Shown here: one piece after another, positions 17,513 through 27,176 of the stretch
How positions within the stretch are numbered: position 1 is the first letter of the stretch
How the letters are laid out: each line of letters opens with the position of its first letter
NCBI RefSeq assembly: GCF_036084755.1
Contig: NZ_CP107968.1
Coordinates: 5,046,501 to 5,110,500 of the forward strand
Reading direction: 5' to 3'
Origin: Streptomyces sp. NBC_00370
GTDB lineage: Bacteria; Actinomycetota; Actinomycetes; Streptomycetales; Streptomycetaceae
DNA length: 64,000 nt
Notes under the pieces: generated by a model
Database searches by the model: none
Seen by the model: only the letters and a program-made list of their open reading frames with translations
Told to the model about the DNA's origin: nothing
Position numbers and translations under genes: made by a program

Positions 17513-18997
17513 ATGCCGTCCGTGTCCGCAGCGCCGCCCGTCATGTCCGCACGTGCCTGGGCGCTGTTACTCGTCCTCTGCGGGACGATCTTCCTGGAGG
17601 GCATCGACATCGCGATGCTCGCCGTGGCGATCCCCTCGATCAGGTCCGACCTGGCCCTGACGACCGACACGGCCGCCTGGGTGATGAGCGGGTACGTGCT
17701 CGGCTACGCCGGGTTCACCCTGCTCGGCGGCCGTACCGCCGATCTGCTCGGCCGGCGCCGGACGTTCCTCGTCGCGCTGACGGTCTTCCTGCTCTTCTCG
17801 GGCCTCGGCGGCTTCGCGGGCGAGGGCTGGATGCTGGTCGTCGCCCGCTTCGCCACCGGTGTCGCCGCCGCCTTCATGACCCCGGCGGCGCTGTCGATCA
17901 TCACCACCTCCTACGCGGAGGGACCGCAGCGCAACAAGGCCCTGCTGGTCTTCGCGGGCACGGGCGCCGGCGGGTTCTCGCTCGGCCTCGTCATCGGCGG
18001 GCTGTTGACCGAACTCGGCTGGCGCTGGGTCTTCTTCGCCCCGGTACTGCTGGCGGGCGCGCTGCTCGTCGCGGCCTTCCGCGTACTGCCACGCGAGGAG
18101 CCCCCGGCGCCCACGGGGGAGGAGACCGGGAAGCGCGGCTTCGATCTGCCCGGCGCCACCGCTGCGGCCGGGGCGATGCTGCTGCTGGCGTACGGGATCG
18201 TGCGGCTGGAGCACGGCACGGAGGACTGGCTCCGCACCGCCGGTGTCTTCGCCGCGGGGCTGCTGCTGCTCGGGCTCTTCGTCGTGATCGAGCGCCGCGC
18301 CGCCGCCCCGCTCGTACGGCTCGGGATCTTCCGCAGGGCGGCGATGGTCAGGGCCGATCTCGGAGCGCTGCTCTTCGTCGGCTCGTTCTTCGGCTTCCAG
18401 TTCGTCGTGACGCTCTACCTCCAGGAACTGCGCGGCTGGTCGTCCCTGGAGACCGCGCTCGCCCTGGTGATCATGGGCTGTGACGCGGTCCTCGCCCCGA
18501 CCCTGACGCCGCGTCTGGTGAACCGCTTCGGCAACGCCCGGGTGATACTCGGCGGTTTCCTGCTCGGGATCGTCTCGTACGGGCTGTTCCTGCCGGTCGG
18601 CCTCGACTGGTCGTACGCGGCGATGTTCCCGACCCTGATCCTGACCGGTGTCGCGTTCGCGCTGGCGTACGGGCCGCTGACCATCGCGGCGACGGACGGG
18701 GTGGCGGCGGAGGAACAGGGCCTGGCGGGCGGGCTGCTGAACACCGCGATCCAGTTCGGCTCGGCGGTCGGTATCTCCGCCGTCGCCGCGGTGTACGGCA
18801 TCGCCGTCAGCGGTACGGACGGCTCGGCCGAGGCGCGGATGGCCGCGTTCCGTACGGCGCTGACGGTGCCGCTCGTGATGGTGGTGCTGGGTGCGCTGAT
18901 CACGGTGTCGGGGCTGCTCGGCCGGAAGCCCGGCGGGAAGTCCGGCCGGACAGCTGACGCGCTGCCTGCGGCGCGCAGCGCCGAACCGGTGCGGTGA
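17513..18997 (+). CDS. MFS transporter, DHA2-like drug exporter
   Basis: A 494-residue proton-driven exporter with about 14 predicted membrane helices. The loop 2-3 motif appears as GGRTADLLGRRRTFL, and the first helix has FLEGIDIAMLAVAIPSI, the DHA2 pattern with an acidic residue in helix 1. ATG 17513 was chosen because GAGGAG lies 6 bases upstream; an earlier in-frame start at 17438 would run through the palindromic control region. The divergent HxlR gene suggests induction by a reactive or toxic compound, perhaps a quinone or aldehyde. Confidence 0.9.
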   Translation: MPSVSAAPPVMSARAWALLLVLCGTIFLEGIDIAMLAVAIPSIRSDLALTTDTAAWVMSGYVLGYAGFTLLGGRTADLLGRRRTFLVALTVFLLFSGLGGFAGEGWMLVVARFATGVAAAFMTPAALSIITTSYAEGPQRNKALLVFAGTGAGGFSLGLVIGGLLTELGWRWVFFAPVLLAGALLVAAFRVLPREEPPAPTGEETGKRGFDLPGATAAAGAMLLLAYGIVRLEHGTEDWLRTAGVFAAGLLLLGLFVVIERRAAAPLVRLGIFRRAAMVRADLGALLFVGSFFGFQFVVTLYLQELRGWSSLETALALVIMGCDAVLAPTLTPRLVNRFGNARVILGGFLLGIVSYGLFLPVGLDWSYAAMFPTLILTGVAFALAYGPLTIAATDGVAAEEQGLAGGLLNTAIQFGSAVGISAVAAVYGIAVSGTDGSAEARMAAFRTALTVPLVMVVLGALITVSGLLGRKPGGKSGRTADALPAARSAEPVR

Positions 18998-19007
18998 CGG
19001 CGGTCGG

Positions 19008-20048
19008 TCAGGGCGCCTGCGGGAGCCGGGGCGCCTCGGCCTGCCGGCCGTCCCGGTCGTCGGTCGGCCGGGGCGCGGGTGCGGCGGCGGGCGGCGGGTC
19101 CTGGCGGCTTTCCAGCTCCGCCGCCAGCCGTTGCGCACGCGCCTTCGTACGGTGCGCCGTCCGCAGCGCGTCCCAGGTCAGTACGGCCAGCGCGACCCAC
19201 ACCAGCGCGAAGCCCGCCAGCCGCTCGGGCGGCATCTCCTCGTGGAAGTAGGTGACCCCCAGGATGAGCTGGAAGACCGGCGCCAGGTACTGGAGCAGGC
19301 CGAGGACCGACAGCGGCACCCGGATCGCGGCCGCGCCGAAGCAGACGAGCGGTACGGCGGTGACGATGCCGGTCGAGGCGAGGAGCGCGGCATGCCCGGG
19401 GCCGTGGGTGGTGAACGTCCCGTCGCCGGAGGCGCCGAGCCACAGCAGGTAGCCGAGGGCGGGCAGGAACTGGATCGCGGTCTCGGCGGCGAGCGATTCG
19501 ATTCCGCCGAGGTTGATCTTCTTCTTGACCAGCCCGTACGTGCCGAACGAGAAGGCCAGGACCAGCGAGATCCACGGCGGCTGCCCGTAGCCGATCGCGA
19601 GCACGAGCACGGCGACGAAGCCGATCAGGACCGCCGTCCACTGCGCCGGCCGCAGCCGCTCCTTCAGCAGCAGGACGCCCATCGTGATCGTGACGAGCGG
19701 GTTGATGAAGTAGCCCAGGGACGCCTCGACGACATGGTCGGCGTTGACCGCCCAGATGTAGACACCCCAGTTGACGGTGATCACGGCCGCGGCGACGACC
19801 AGCAGTCCGAGCTTGGCCGGCTGCCGGACCAGGTCCTTGATCCAGCCCCAGCGGCGCAGCGCCAGCAGGGCGACGCCGACGAAGGCGAGCGACCAGACCA
19901 TCCGGTGGGCGAGGATCTCCATCGCCCCGGTGGGCTTGAGCAGCGGCCAGAAGAGCGGGACGAGGCCCCACATTCCGTACGCGGCGATTCCGTACAGCAG
20001 TCCGGCCCGCTGTTCGAGTCCGGCCCGCTGTTCACCCTCTGCCTTCAC
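19008..20048 (-). CDS. rarD: RarD/EamA family transporter
   Basis: A 346-residue inner-membrane transporter with about ten helices, of the RarD branch of the EamA (drug/metabolite transporter) family. The opening GIAAYGMWGLVPLFWPLLKPTGAMEILAHRMVWSL is the RarD hallmark. The substrate of RarD proteins is not established. GTG 20048 was chosen because GGGGAGG lies just upstream; ATG 20135 would add 29 Gly/Arg-rich residues without a ribosome site. The N-terminus carries a short duplication (EQRAGLEQRAGLL), visible as a 17-base near-tandem repeat. The C-terminal about 45 residues are polar, rich in Arg/Pro, and not conserved in the family. Confidence 0.88.
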   Translation of the reverse strand: MKAEGEQRAGLEQRAGLLYGIAAYGMWGLVPLFWPLLKPTGAMEILAHRMVWSLAFVGVALLALRRWGWIKDLVRQPAKLGLLVVAAAVITVNWGVYIWAVNADHVVEASLGYFINPLVTITMGVLLLKERLRPAQWTAVLIGFVAVLVLAIGYGQPPWISLVLAFSFGTYGLVKKKINLGGIESLAAETAIQFLPALGYLLWLGASGDGTFTTHGPGHAALLASTGIVTAVPLVCFGAAAIRVPLSVLGLLQYLAPVFQLILGVTYFHEEMPPERLAGFALVWVALAVLTWDALRTAHRTKARAQRLAAELESRQDPPPAAAPAPRPTDDRDGRQAEAPRLPQAP

Positions 20049-20173
20049 TGGCCCTCCCCGCCCCGCGCCGCCGTCCCCCGCCGTCCTGGCGGAGCCTCCC
20101 GAGGAAAGGTAGTGCGGCACGGGCAGGGATGTCATGTGCGTATCGGAATACGGTCATGACCGGAGGGCTGACG

Positions 20174-21034
20174 TCAGGACGCGAGCGCCGCGGCGATCGA
20201 GTCGGCCAGCGGGGTCGTCGGCCGGCCGATCAGCCGCGCCAGGTCGCCGCTCGTGCCCGCGATGAGGCCACGGCTGATCGCGGTGTCGACGCCGGCCAGG
20301 ATCTCGGCGAACGGCTGGGGCAGCCCGATCCCGACGAAGATGGCGGTGTGCTCGGCCTCGCTGACGGACCGGTGGACGATGGTGGAGCCGGTCTGCCGGG
20401 ACAGCTCGGCCGCGTACTCGTCGAAGGACCACGCCGAGTCGCCGCTCAGCTCGTACACCGTGTTCAGATGGCCCTCGCCGGTCAGTACGGCGGCGACGGC
20501 CGCCGCGTAGTCGGCGCGGGCGGCCGAGGACACCCGGCCGTCGCCCGCGTTGGTGACGACCTCGCCCGACGCCAGCACCGGAGCCAGATTCTCCGTGTAG
20601 ACCTCGGAGTACCAGCCGTTGCGCAGGAACGTGTACGGCAGCCCCGAGTCGAGGATCAGCTGCTCGGTCACCTTGTGCTCGTCGGCCAGCGCGAAGTCCG
20701 CTTCGGGCCCGCCCAGCGCACCGGTGTACGCGAGCTGCGCCACCCCCGCCGCCTTGGCCGCATCGACGACCGCGCCGTGCTGCGGTACGCGGCGGCCGAC
20801 CTCGCTCCCCGAGATCAGCACGACCCGGTCGCCCGGCCGGAACGCGGCGGCCAGGCTCTGCGGGTCGTCGTAGTCCGCGATCCGCACCTCGACACCGCGC
20901 GCCTCGAACTCGGCGGCCTTCTCCTTGCTGCGGGCGACGGCGGCGATACCGGCGGCCGGCACCCCCGAGTCCAGCAGGGACGCGATGACGAGCTTGCCGA
21001 GGTGGCCGGTGGCTCCTGTGACGACGACGCTCAT
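20174..21034 (-). CDS. NAD(P)H:quinone oxidoreductase, QorB (YtfG) type
   Basis: A 286-residue NmrA-like atypical SDR. The Rossmann motif is VVVTGATGHLGKLVI (about residues 4-18), followed by ARSKEKAAEFEARGVEVRIADYDDPQSL. The ALADEHKVTEQLILDSGLPYTFLRNGWYSEVY stretch is characteristic of the QOR2/YtfG group, which reduces quinones with NADPH and protects from electrophile stress. It is divergent from an HxlR gene, the same arrangement as qor2-qorR in Corynebacterium glutamicum, with a palindrome between them. Confidence 0.9.
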   Translation of the reverse strand: MSVVVTGATGHLGKLVIASLLDSGVPAAGIAAVARSKEKAAEFEARGVEVRIADYDDPQSLAAAFRPGDRVVLISGSEVGRRVPQHGAVVDAAKAAGVAQLAYTGALGGPEADFALADEHKVTEQLILDSGLPYTFLRNGWYSEVYTENLAPVLASGEVVTNAGDGRVSSAARADYAAAVAAVLTGEGHLNTVYELSGDSAWSFDEYAAELSRQTGSTIVHRSVSEAEHTAIFVGIGLPQPFAEILAGVDTAISRGLIAGTSGDLARLIGRPTTPLADSIAAALAS

Positions 21035-21090
21035 GCCATATCTCCAAATTTGTCTGGTTCGTATTGCTCGCTCACCACCCTACGGCGCGC

Positions 21091-21107
21091 ACTAACTATC
21101 AGTAAGT
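21091..21107. promoter_or_regulatory. Candidate QorR-type operator between qorB-like and HxlR genes
   Basis: ACTAACTATCAGTAAGT is an inverted repeat (6 of 7 positions per arm, 3-base centre) typical in layout of HxlR/DUF24 operators. A further AGTAAGGTAC at 21119-21128 repeats the AGTAAGTAC half at 21101-21109. It lies 26-42 bases before the regulator start and 57-73 before the oxidoreductase start. Confidence 0.6.
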
Positions 21108-21132
21108 ACCCACCTTGAAGTAAGGTACAGAC

Positions 21133-21558
21133 ATGACGGTAAGTGAGGTGTATCCGCAGCTCGCGCGGCCGGACGTCAATCAGCCGATGTGCGAATCCCG
21201 GCTGATCCTTGAGCATGTGACCAGCCGCTGGGGCGTCCTCGTCCTGGCGGCGCTGCTGGAGCGCTCGTACCGCTTCAGCGAGCTGCGGCGGCTGATCGGC
21301 GGGGTCAGCGAGAAGATGCTGGCGCAGACGCTCCAGACGCTGGAGCGGGACGGATTCGTGGACCGCGACGCCAAGCCCGTCATCCCGCCGCGCGTCGACT
21401 ACGCGCTGACCGAGCTGGGGCGCGAGGCGGCCGAGCAGGTCTGGGCGCTCGCCCGCTGGACCGAGAGCCGGGTGGCGGCCGTGCTGACGGCGCGCGAGGA
21501 GTACGACGAGGCCCGGACCTCCACCGAGGAGATCCGGGCCCCGCGTGTGCGTGCCTGA
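21133..21558 (+). CDS. HxlR family redox-type regulator (QorR-like)
   Basis: A 141-residue winged-helix regulator with a single cysteine at about residue 20 (NQPMCESRLILEHVTSRWGVLVLAALLERSYRFSELRRLIGGVSEKMLAQTLQTLERDGFV). In QorR, YodB and related proteins this cysteine senses quinones or disulfide stress, so repression is lifted on oxidation; that is family knowledge. It is divergent from the quinone oxidoreductase gene and shares its control region. Start ATG 21133 lies 5 bases after a palindromic half-site, so self-repression is likely. Confidence 0.9.
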   Translation: MTVSEVYPQLARPDVNQPMCESRLILEHVTSRWGVLVLAALLERSYRFSELRRLIGGVSEKMLAQTLQTLERDGFVDRDAKPVIPPRVDYALTELGREAAEQVWALARWTESRVAAVLTAREEYDEARTSTEEIRAPRVRA

Positions 21559-21595
21559 GCGCGCGTACGTGGCCGCGCGCGTACGCGGCTGAGCG

Positions 21596-22664
<1,069 letters not shown>

Positions 22665-22672
<8 letters not shown>

Positions 22673-24620
22673 CGATGGCCTCCTTGAGGGCCGTGGCGAG
22701 CTGTTCGGCCTTGAACGGCATCCCGTTGACCTGGTTGTAACTGTGCGCGTCGATCAGGTACTTGGCGCGGATCAGGGTGGCGAGCTGGCCGAGGTTCATC
22801 TCCGGCACCACGACCTTGTCGTACGACCTCAGCACGTCCCCGAGGTTGGCGGGGAAGGGGTTGAGGTGGGTCAGATGGGCCTGCGCGATGGGCACGCTGT
22901 CCTTGCGCAGCCGGCGTACCGCCGCAGTGATCGGGCCGTACGTGGAGCCCCAGCCGAGGACGAGGGTGCGGGCGTGGTCCGGGTCGTCCACGTGCAGGTC
23001 GGGCACGGTGATGCCGTCGATCTTGGCCTGCCGGGTGCGGACCATGAAGTCGTGGTTGGCCGGGTCGTACGAGATGTTGCCCGTGCCGTCCTGCTTCTCG
23101 ATCCCGCCGATCCGGTGTTCGAGCCCCGGCGTACCCGGCACGGCCCAGGGGCGGGCCAGCGTCTGCGGGTCGCGCTTGTACGGCCAGAACACCTCGGTGC
23201 CGTCGGCCAGCTCGTGGTTCGGGCCACTGGCGAACTGGACGCGCAGATCGGGCAGTTCGTCGATCTCCGGGATCCGCCACGGCTCGGAGCCGTTGGCGAG
23301 GTAGCCGTCGGAGAGCAGGAAGACGGGGGTGCGGTAGGTGACCGCGATCCGCGCCGCCTCCAGGGCGGCGTCGAAGCAGTCGGCGGGGGTGCGGGCCGCG
23401 ACCACCGGGACGGGGGCCTCGCCGTTGCGGCCGTACATGGCCTGCAGCAGGTCTGCCTGCTCCGTCTTGGTCGGCAGCCCCGTCGAGGGGCCGCCGCGCT
23501 GGATCGCCACCACCAGCAGCGGCAGTTCCAGGGAGACCGCGAGCCCGATCGTCTCGGACTTCAGCGCGACGCCGGGGCCCGATGTCGTGGTCACGGCGAG
23601 GGACCCGCCGAACGCGGCGCCCAGCGCGGCGCCGATCGCCGCGATCTCGTCCTCCGCCTGGAAGGTGCGTACGCCGAAGTTCTTGTGCCGGGACAGCTCG
23701 TGCAGGATGTCGGAGGCCGGGGTGATCGGGTACGACCCGAGGTACAGCGGCAGTTGGGCCTGCTCGGCGGCGGCGATCAGCCCGTACGACAGGGCCAGGT
23801 TCCCGGAGATGTTGCGGTAGGTGCCGGTGGGGAAAGCGGCGTCGGCCGGGGCGACCTCGTAGGAGACCGCGAAGTCCTCCGTCGTCTCGCCGAAGTTCCA
23901 GCCGGCCCGGAAGGCGGCCACGTTCGCCTCGGCGATCTGCGGCTTCTTCGCGAACTTCGTCCGCAGGAACTTCTCGGTGTTCTCCGTCGGGCGGTGGTAC
24001 ATCCACGACAGCAGACCCAGCGCGAACATGTTCTTGCTGCGCTCGGCCTCCTTGCGGGAGAGACCGAACTCCTTGAGCGCCTCGATCGTCAGCGTCGTCA
24101 GGGGCACCGGGTGGACCTGGTAGCCCTCCAGCGACCCGTCCTCCAGCGGCGAGACGTCGTAGCCGACCTTCGCCATCGGACGCTTCGTGAACTCGTCCGT
24201 GTTGACGATGATCTCCGCACCGCGCGGTACGTCGGCGATGTTCGCCTTCAGCGCCGCCGGGTTCATCGCGACCAGCACGTTCGGCGCGTCACCGGGGGTC
24301 AGGATGTCGTGGTCCGCGAAGTGCAGCTGGAACGAGGAGACACCCGGCAGGGTCCCGGCAGGCGCCCTGATCTCGGCCGGGAAGTTCGGCAGCGTCGACA
24401 GGTCGTTGCCGAACGACGCCGTCTCCGAAGTGAACCGGTCACCCGTCAGCTGCATACCGTCCCCGGAGTCACCCGCGAACCGGATGATCACCCGGTCGAG
24501 ACGGCGGACCTCTTTCTCGCCCGCACCCCCCTGTCCGGACAGATGGGCACGCTGTTCCCCGACGACTGCCTCATCGGCGTCGTTGGCCTCATCGGCTGGG
24601 CTACTGACCTGGCTGGTCAC
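22665..24620 (-). CDS. korA: 2-oxoacid:ferredoxin oxidoreductase subunit alpha (gamma-alpha fusion)
   Basis: A 651-residue subunit combining the gamma domain (about residues 40-225: VIIRFAGDSGDGMQLTGDRF at its start) with the alpha domain (about 240-651), the layout of M. tuberculosis KorA. The pyrimidine-binding part contains YPITPASDILHELS and EDEIAAIGAALGAAFGGSLAVTTTSGPGVALKSE. The first about 40 residues are acidic and not conserved. GTG 24620 was chosen because GGAGG lies about 9 bases upstream. It does not carry ferredoxin domains, so a separate ferredoxin must accept the electrons; the ferredoxin-like NuoI of the second complex I cluster is encoded 7 kb away on the other strand. Confidence 0.93.
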
Positions 24621-24926
24621 TGAACTGGACCTCCCTCGAGGCGGCGGCTCGGGACCGGCCGGCCACCCGGCAGTCCCGGAAGCCACCCTACGTCGGTAAG
24701 GGTGGCCTACCTTGGACCGCTTGCGTGCTGGGTCGCATGGTGAGACATCTCCCCACCATGTTTTGGGGTGATGTGCCCCACATTGGGGGGCTTCGGTACC
24801 GGCTGAGCCGTACTCATCCTTTGGGTCTAGGTCCCGCAGGACCATCCGGCGGAGCTACGGCACAGCGGCGGCGCGGCGGCGGCGGCCGCCGCCACGCCCG
24901 GTCCGGCGGATCGTGTCCTGAGCGGC
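24621..24926. promoter_or_regulatory. korA upstream region with several inverted repeats
   Basis: A 306-bp gap without a credible gene. GCCACCCT (24682-24689) and AGGGTGGC (24699-24706) form an 8-bp hairpin; overlapping it, TAAGGGTGGCCTACCTT (from 24697) looks like a weak, diverged iron-regulator box. CATGGTG (24736-24742) and CACCATG (24754-24760) form another inverted repeat. A GC-only palindrome (GGCGGCGGCCGCCGCC type) near 24875-24895 could end the response-regulator transcript. Confidence 0.4.
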
Positions 24927-25598
24927 TCATGTCTTCAGGTAGGTGAGGACGGCGAGGACCCGCCGGTGATCTCCGTCACTGGGGGAGAGGCCGAGCTTCA
25001 GGAAGATGTTGCTGACGTGCTTCTCCACCGCTCCGTCGCTCACCACCAGGGCCTTGGCGATGGCCGAATTCGTCCGTCCCTCGGCCATCAGACCGAGCAC
25101 TTCGCGCTCCCGGGGGGTCAGCCCGGCCAGCACGTCCTGCTTACGGCTGCGGCCCAGCAACTGGGCCACCACCTCCGGGTCGAGGGCCGTACCGCCCCGC
25201 GCCACCCGGACCACCGCGTCCACGAACTCCCTGACCTCAGCCACCCGGTCCTTGAGCAGATAGCCCACACCCCGGCTGGATCCGGCCAGCAGCTCGGTCG
25301 CGTACTGCTCCTCGACGTACTGCGACAGGACCAGCACCCCGATGCCGGGGTAGTCCTTGCGCAGCCGCACGGCGGCCCGTACGCCTTCGTCGGTGTGCGT
25401 CGGCGGCATCCGTACGTCCGCGACGACCACGTCCGGCAGCGTGTCCTGCGCCGCGAGGTCCCCCACCGTCTTGATCAGTGCTTCCGCGTCCCCGACGCCC
25501 GCGACCACGTCGTGCCCGCGGTCGGTCAACAGGCGGGTCAGGCCCTCCCGAAGCAGCACCGAGTCCTCGGCGATGACCACCCGCACTCTGTCCTCCAC
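24927..25598 (-). CDS. LuxR-type (NarL/FixJ) response regulator
   Basis: A 223-residue DNA-binding response regulator. The receiver domain has the acidic pair in VVIAEDSVLLREGL (about 11-12), phospho-acceptor Asp about 61 in VVVADVRMPP and the Lys in YLLKDRV. The C-terminal LuxR helix-turn-helix is LTPREREVLGLMAEGRTNSAIAKALVVSDGAVEKHVSNIFLKLGL. GTG 25598 was chosen because receiver domains begin here; a longer frame upstream has no family match. It is the last gene of an operon with two HisKA_3 sensor kinases upstream, which presumably both phosphorylate it. Targets are unknown; the neighbouring kor and second nuo operons are candidates by position only. Confidence 0.92.
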   Translation of the reverse strand: MEDRVRVVIAEDSVLLREGLTRLLTDRGHDVVAGVGDAEALIKTVGDLAAQDTLPDVVVADVRMPPTHTDEGVRAAVRLRKDYPGIGVLVLSQYVEEQYATELLAGSSRGVGYLLKDRVAEVREFVDAVVRVARGGTALDPEVVAQLLGRSRKQDVLAGLTPREREVLGLMAEGRTNSAIAKALVVSDGAVEKHVSNIFLKLGLSPSDGDHRRVLAVLTYLKT

Positions 25599-25759
25599 GT
25601 CCCCGCAGCCCCCATGTCGCTTTTCCGTCCGCACCCGTGAAAATCCAGGTGCCCCCAGCATCCCAGGGTTCCGATCGCTCCGCCCGCACCTGCGGCGAAT
25701 CTAGGGAGATCCGGGGGCCGGCGGAGGAACGGACGAACAGCGGGCGGGGAAGAGACGGG

Positions 25760-27076
25760 TCAGCCGCGCCAGGGCAGCTCGGCCGTCACCACCGTGGGAC
25801 CACCGGCGGGGGAGTCCACGACGAGGATGCCGTCCACGGCGCCGAGGCGCTCCGTGAGCCCCGCGAGACCGCTGCCCGCCGTCATGTCGGCGCCGCCCTG
25901 CCCGTCGTCCGTCACCTGGAGCATCAGCCGGTCCGCCGTACGCCACACGTCGACCGTGGCGCGCCGGGCCCTGGCGTGCTTGCTGACGTTCTGCAGCAGC
26001 TCCGAGACGGTGAAGTACGCGATGCCCTCGATGGCCGCGGCCGGCCTGGCGGGCAGATCGACCGTGACCTCCACGGGCGCGGTGCAGCGCGAGGCCACGG
26101 AGGAGAGCGCCGCGTCCAGGCCCCGGTCGGTGAGGACCGCCGGGTGGATGCCGCGCGCCAGGTCCCGCAGCTCCTGGAGCGCCGTCTTCACCTCGCCGTG
26201 CGCCTCACCGACCATGCGCGCCGCGGCCTGCGGGTCCTCCGTCAGCTTCTCCTTCGCCAGCCCCAGATCCATCGCCAGGGCGACGAGCCGGGCCTGTGCC
26301 CCGTCGTGCAGGTCACGCTCGATCCGGCGCAGGTCGGCGGCTGCCGTGTCCACGACCACGCCCCGGTCCGACTCCAGCTCCGTGACGCGGGTCGCGAGCC
26401 TGGACGGACCGAGCAGACCCGTTATCCACAGCCGGTCCACGCTGGTGAGCCCCCGGATCAGCCAGGGGGAGGCGAGCACGAGCACCAGACCGACCGCGCT
26501 GACCGCCGCGATCTCGAACGGACTGTCCAGCACCACCACGTTGCCCTGCGCGTCGCTGAACAGCTGGATGCGCGCGTCACCGGAGTCGGGGGAGATCCAC
26601 TGCCACAGCGGATAGGTGAACAGCGCCCAGGCCGTCGTCCAGAAGGTCAGGGAGACCGTGAAGGCGAACGTCGCCCACGGGAAGTGCAGCAGCGCGTAGA
26701 GCAGATGCCGCCAGGACACCCCGCTCTTCAGCACCGCCCCCATCCAGGCCAGCGGTCCGCCCTTCTTGCTCCGCACCGGCTCCGGGTTCGCCACCTCCAC
26801 CCGCAGCAGGGTCCTGGCCCTGGCCCGCTCCAGCACACCGAGGCCACGGCAGGCCGCCAGCGCGGCAGCCAGCACCGGCACCCCGAGGAAGGTGATCAGC
26901 AGCCCCGAGCCGAGCACCGTCATCGTGAGCGCGAAGCAGAACGCGGTCACACTGATCGGGAAACTGAGCAGCAGATAGCCGAACTCGCGCCAGGTGCGGG
27001 CCTCGACCGGAGCGCGCAGCACCGGGGGCAGGACATGGCGCCGGGGCTGCGAGCCGCTGTTGATGTAGGTCTCCAT
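25760..27076 (-). CDS. Sensor histidine kinase (HisKA_3), paralogue 1
   Basis: A 438-residue membrane sensor kinase. The N-terminal half has two pairs of hydrophobic segments (about 36-72 and 124-205), as in the actinobacterial 'putative sensor' domain. The phospho-acceptor is His about 258 in RRIERDLHDGAQARLVALAMDLGLAKEKL; the ATPase domain has ELLQNVSKHA (N box) and DDGQGGADMTAGSGLAGLTERLGAVDG (G boxes). Between the two C-terminal membrane segments is an unusual loop (about 162-185) absent from its paralogue. ATG 27076 or ATG 27085 (three residues longer) may be the start. It lies between paralogue 2 and the response regulator. Confidence 0.9.
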   Translation of the reverse strand: METYINSGSQPRRHVLPPVLRAPVEARTWREFGYLLLSFPISVTAFCFALTMTVLGSGLLITFLGVPVLAAALAACRGLGVLERARARTLLRVEVANPEPVRSKKGGPLAWMGAVLKSGVSWRHLLYALLHFPWATFAFTVSLTFWTTAWALFTYPLWQWISPDSGDARIQLFSDAQGNVVVLDSPFEIAAVSAVGLVLVLASPWLIRGLTSVDRLWITGLLGPSRLATRVTELESDRGVVVDTAAADLRRIERDLHDGAQARLVALAMDLGLAKEKLTEDPQAAARMVGEAHGEVKTALQELRDLARGIHPAVLTDRGLDAALSSVASRCTAPVEVTVDLPARPAAAIEGIAYFTVSELLQNVSKHARARRATVDVWRTADRLMLQVTDDGQGGADMTAGSGLAGLTERLGAVDGILVVDSPAGGPTVVTAELPWRG

Positions 27077-27176
27077 GTACTCCATGCTCCCCGGGCCGAG
27101 TCCTGCGCACCATGAGGTCCGTCTCCTACTTGACCGGGGGTTTTCCCCACCCTCTTCGCCGGCCGGGCGGCGGTGG

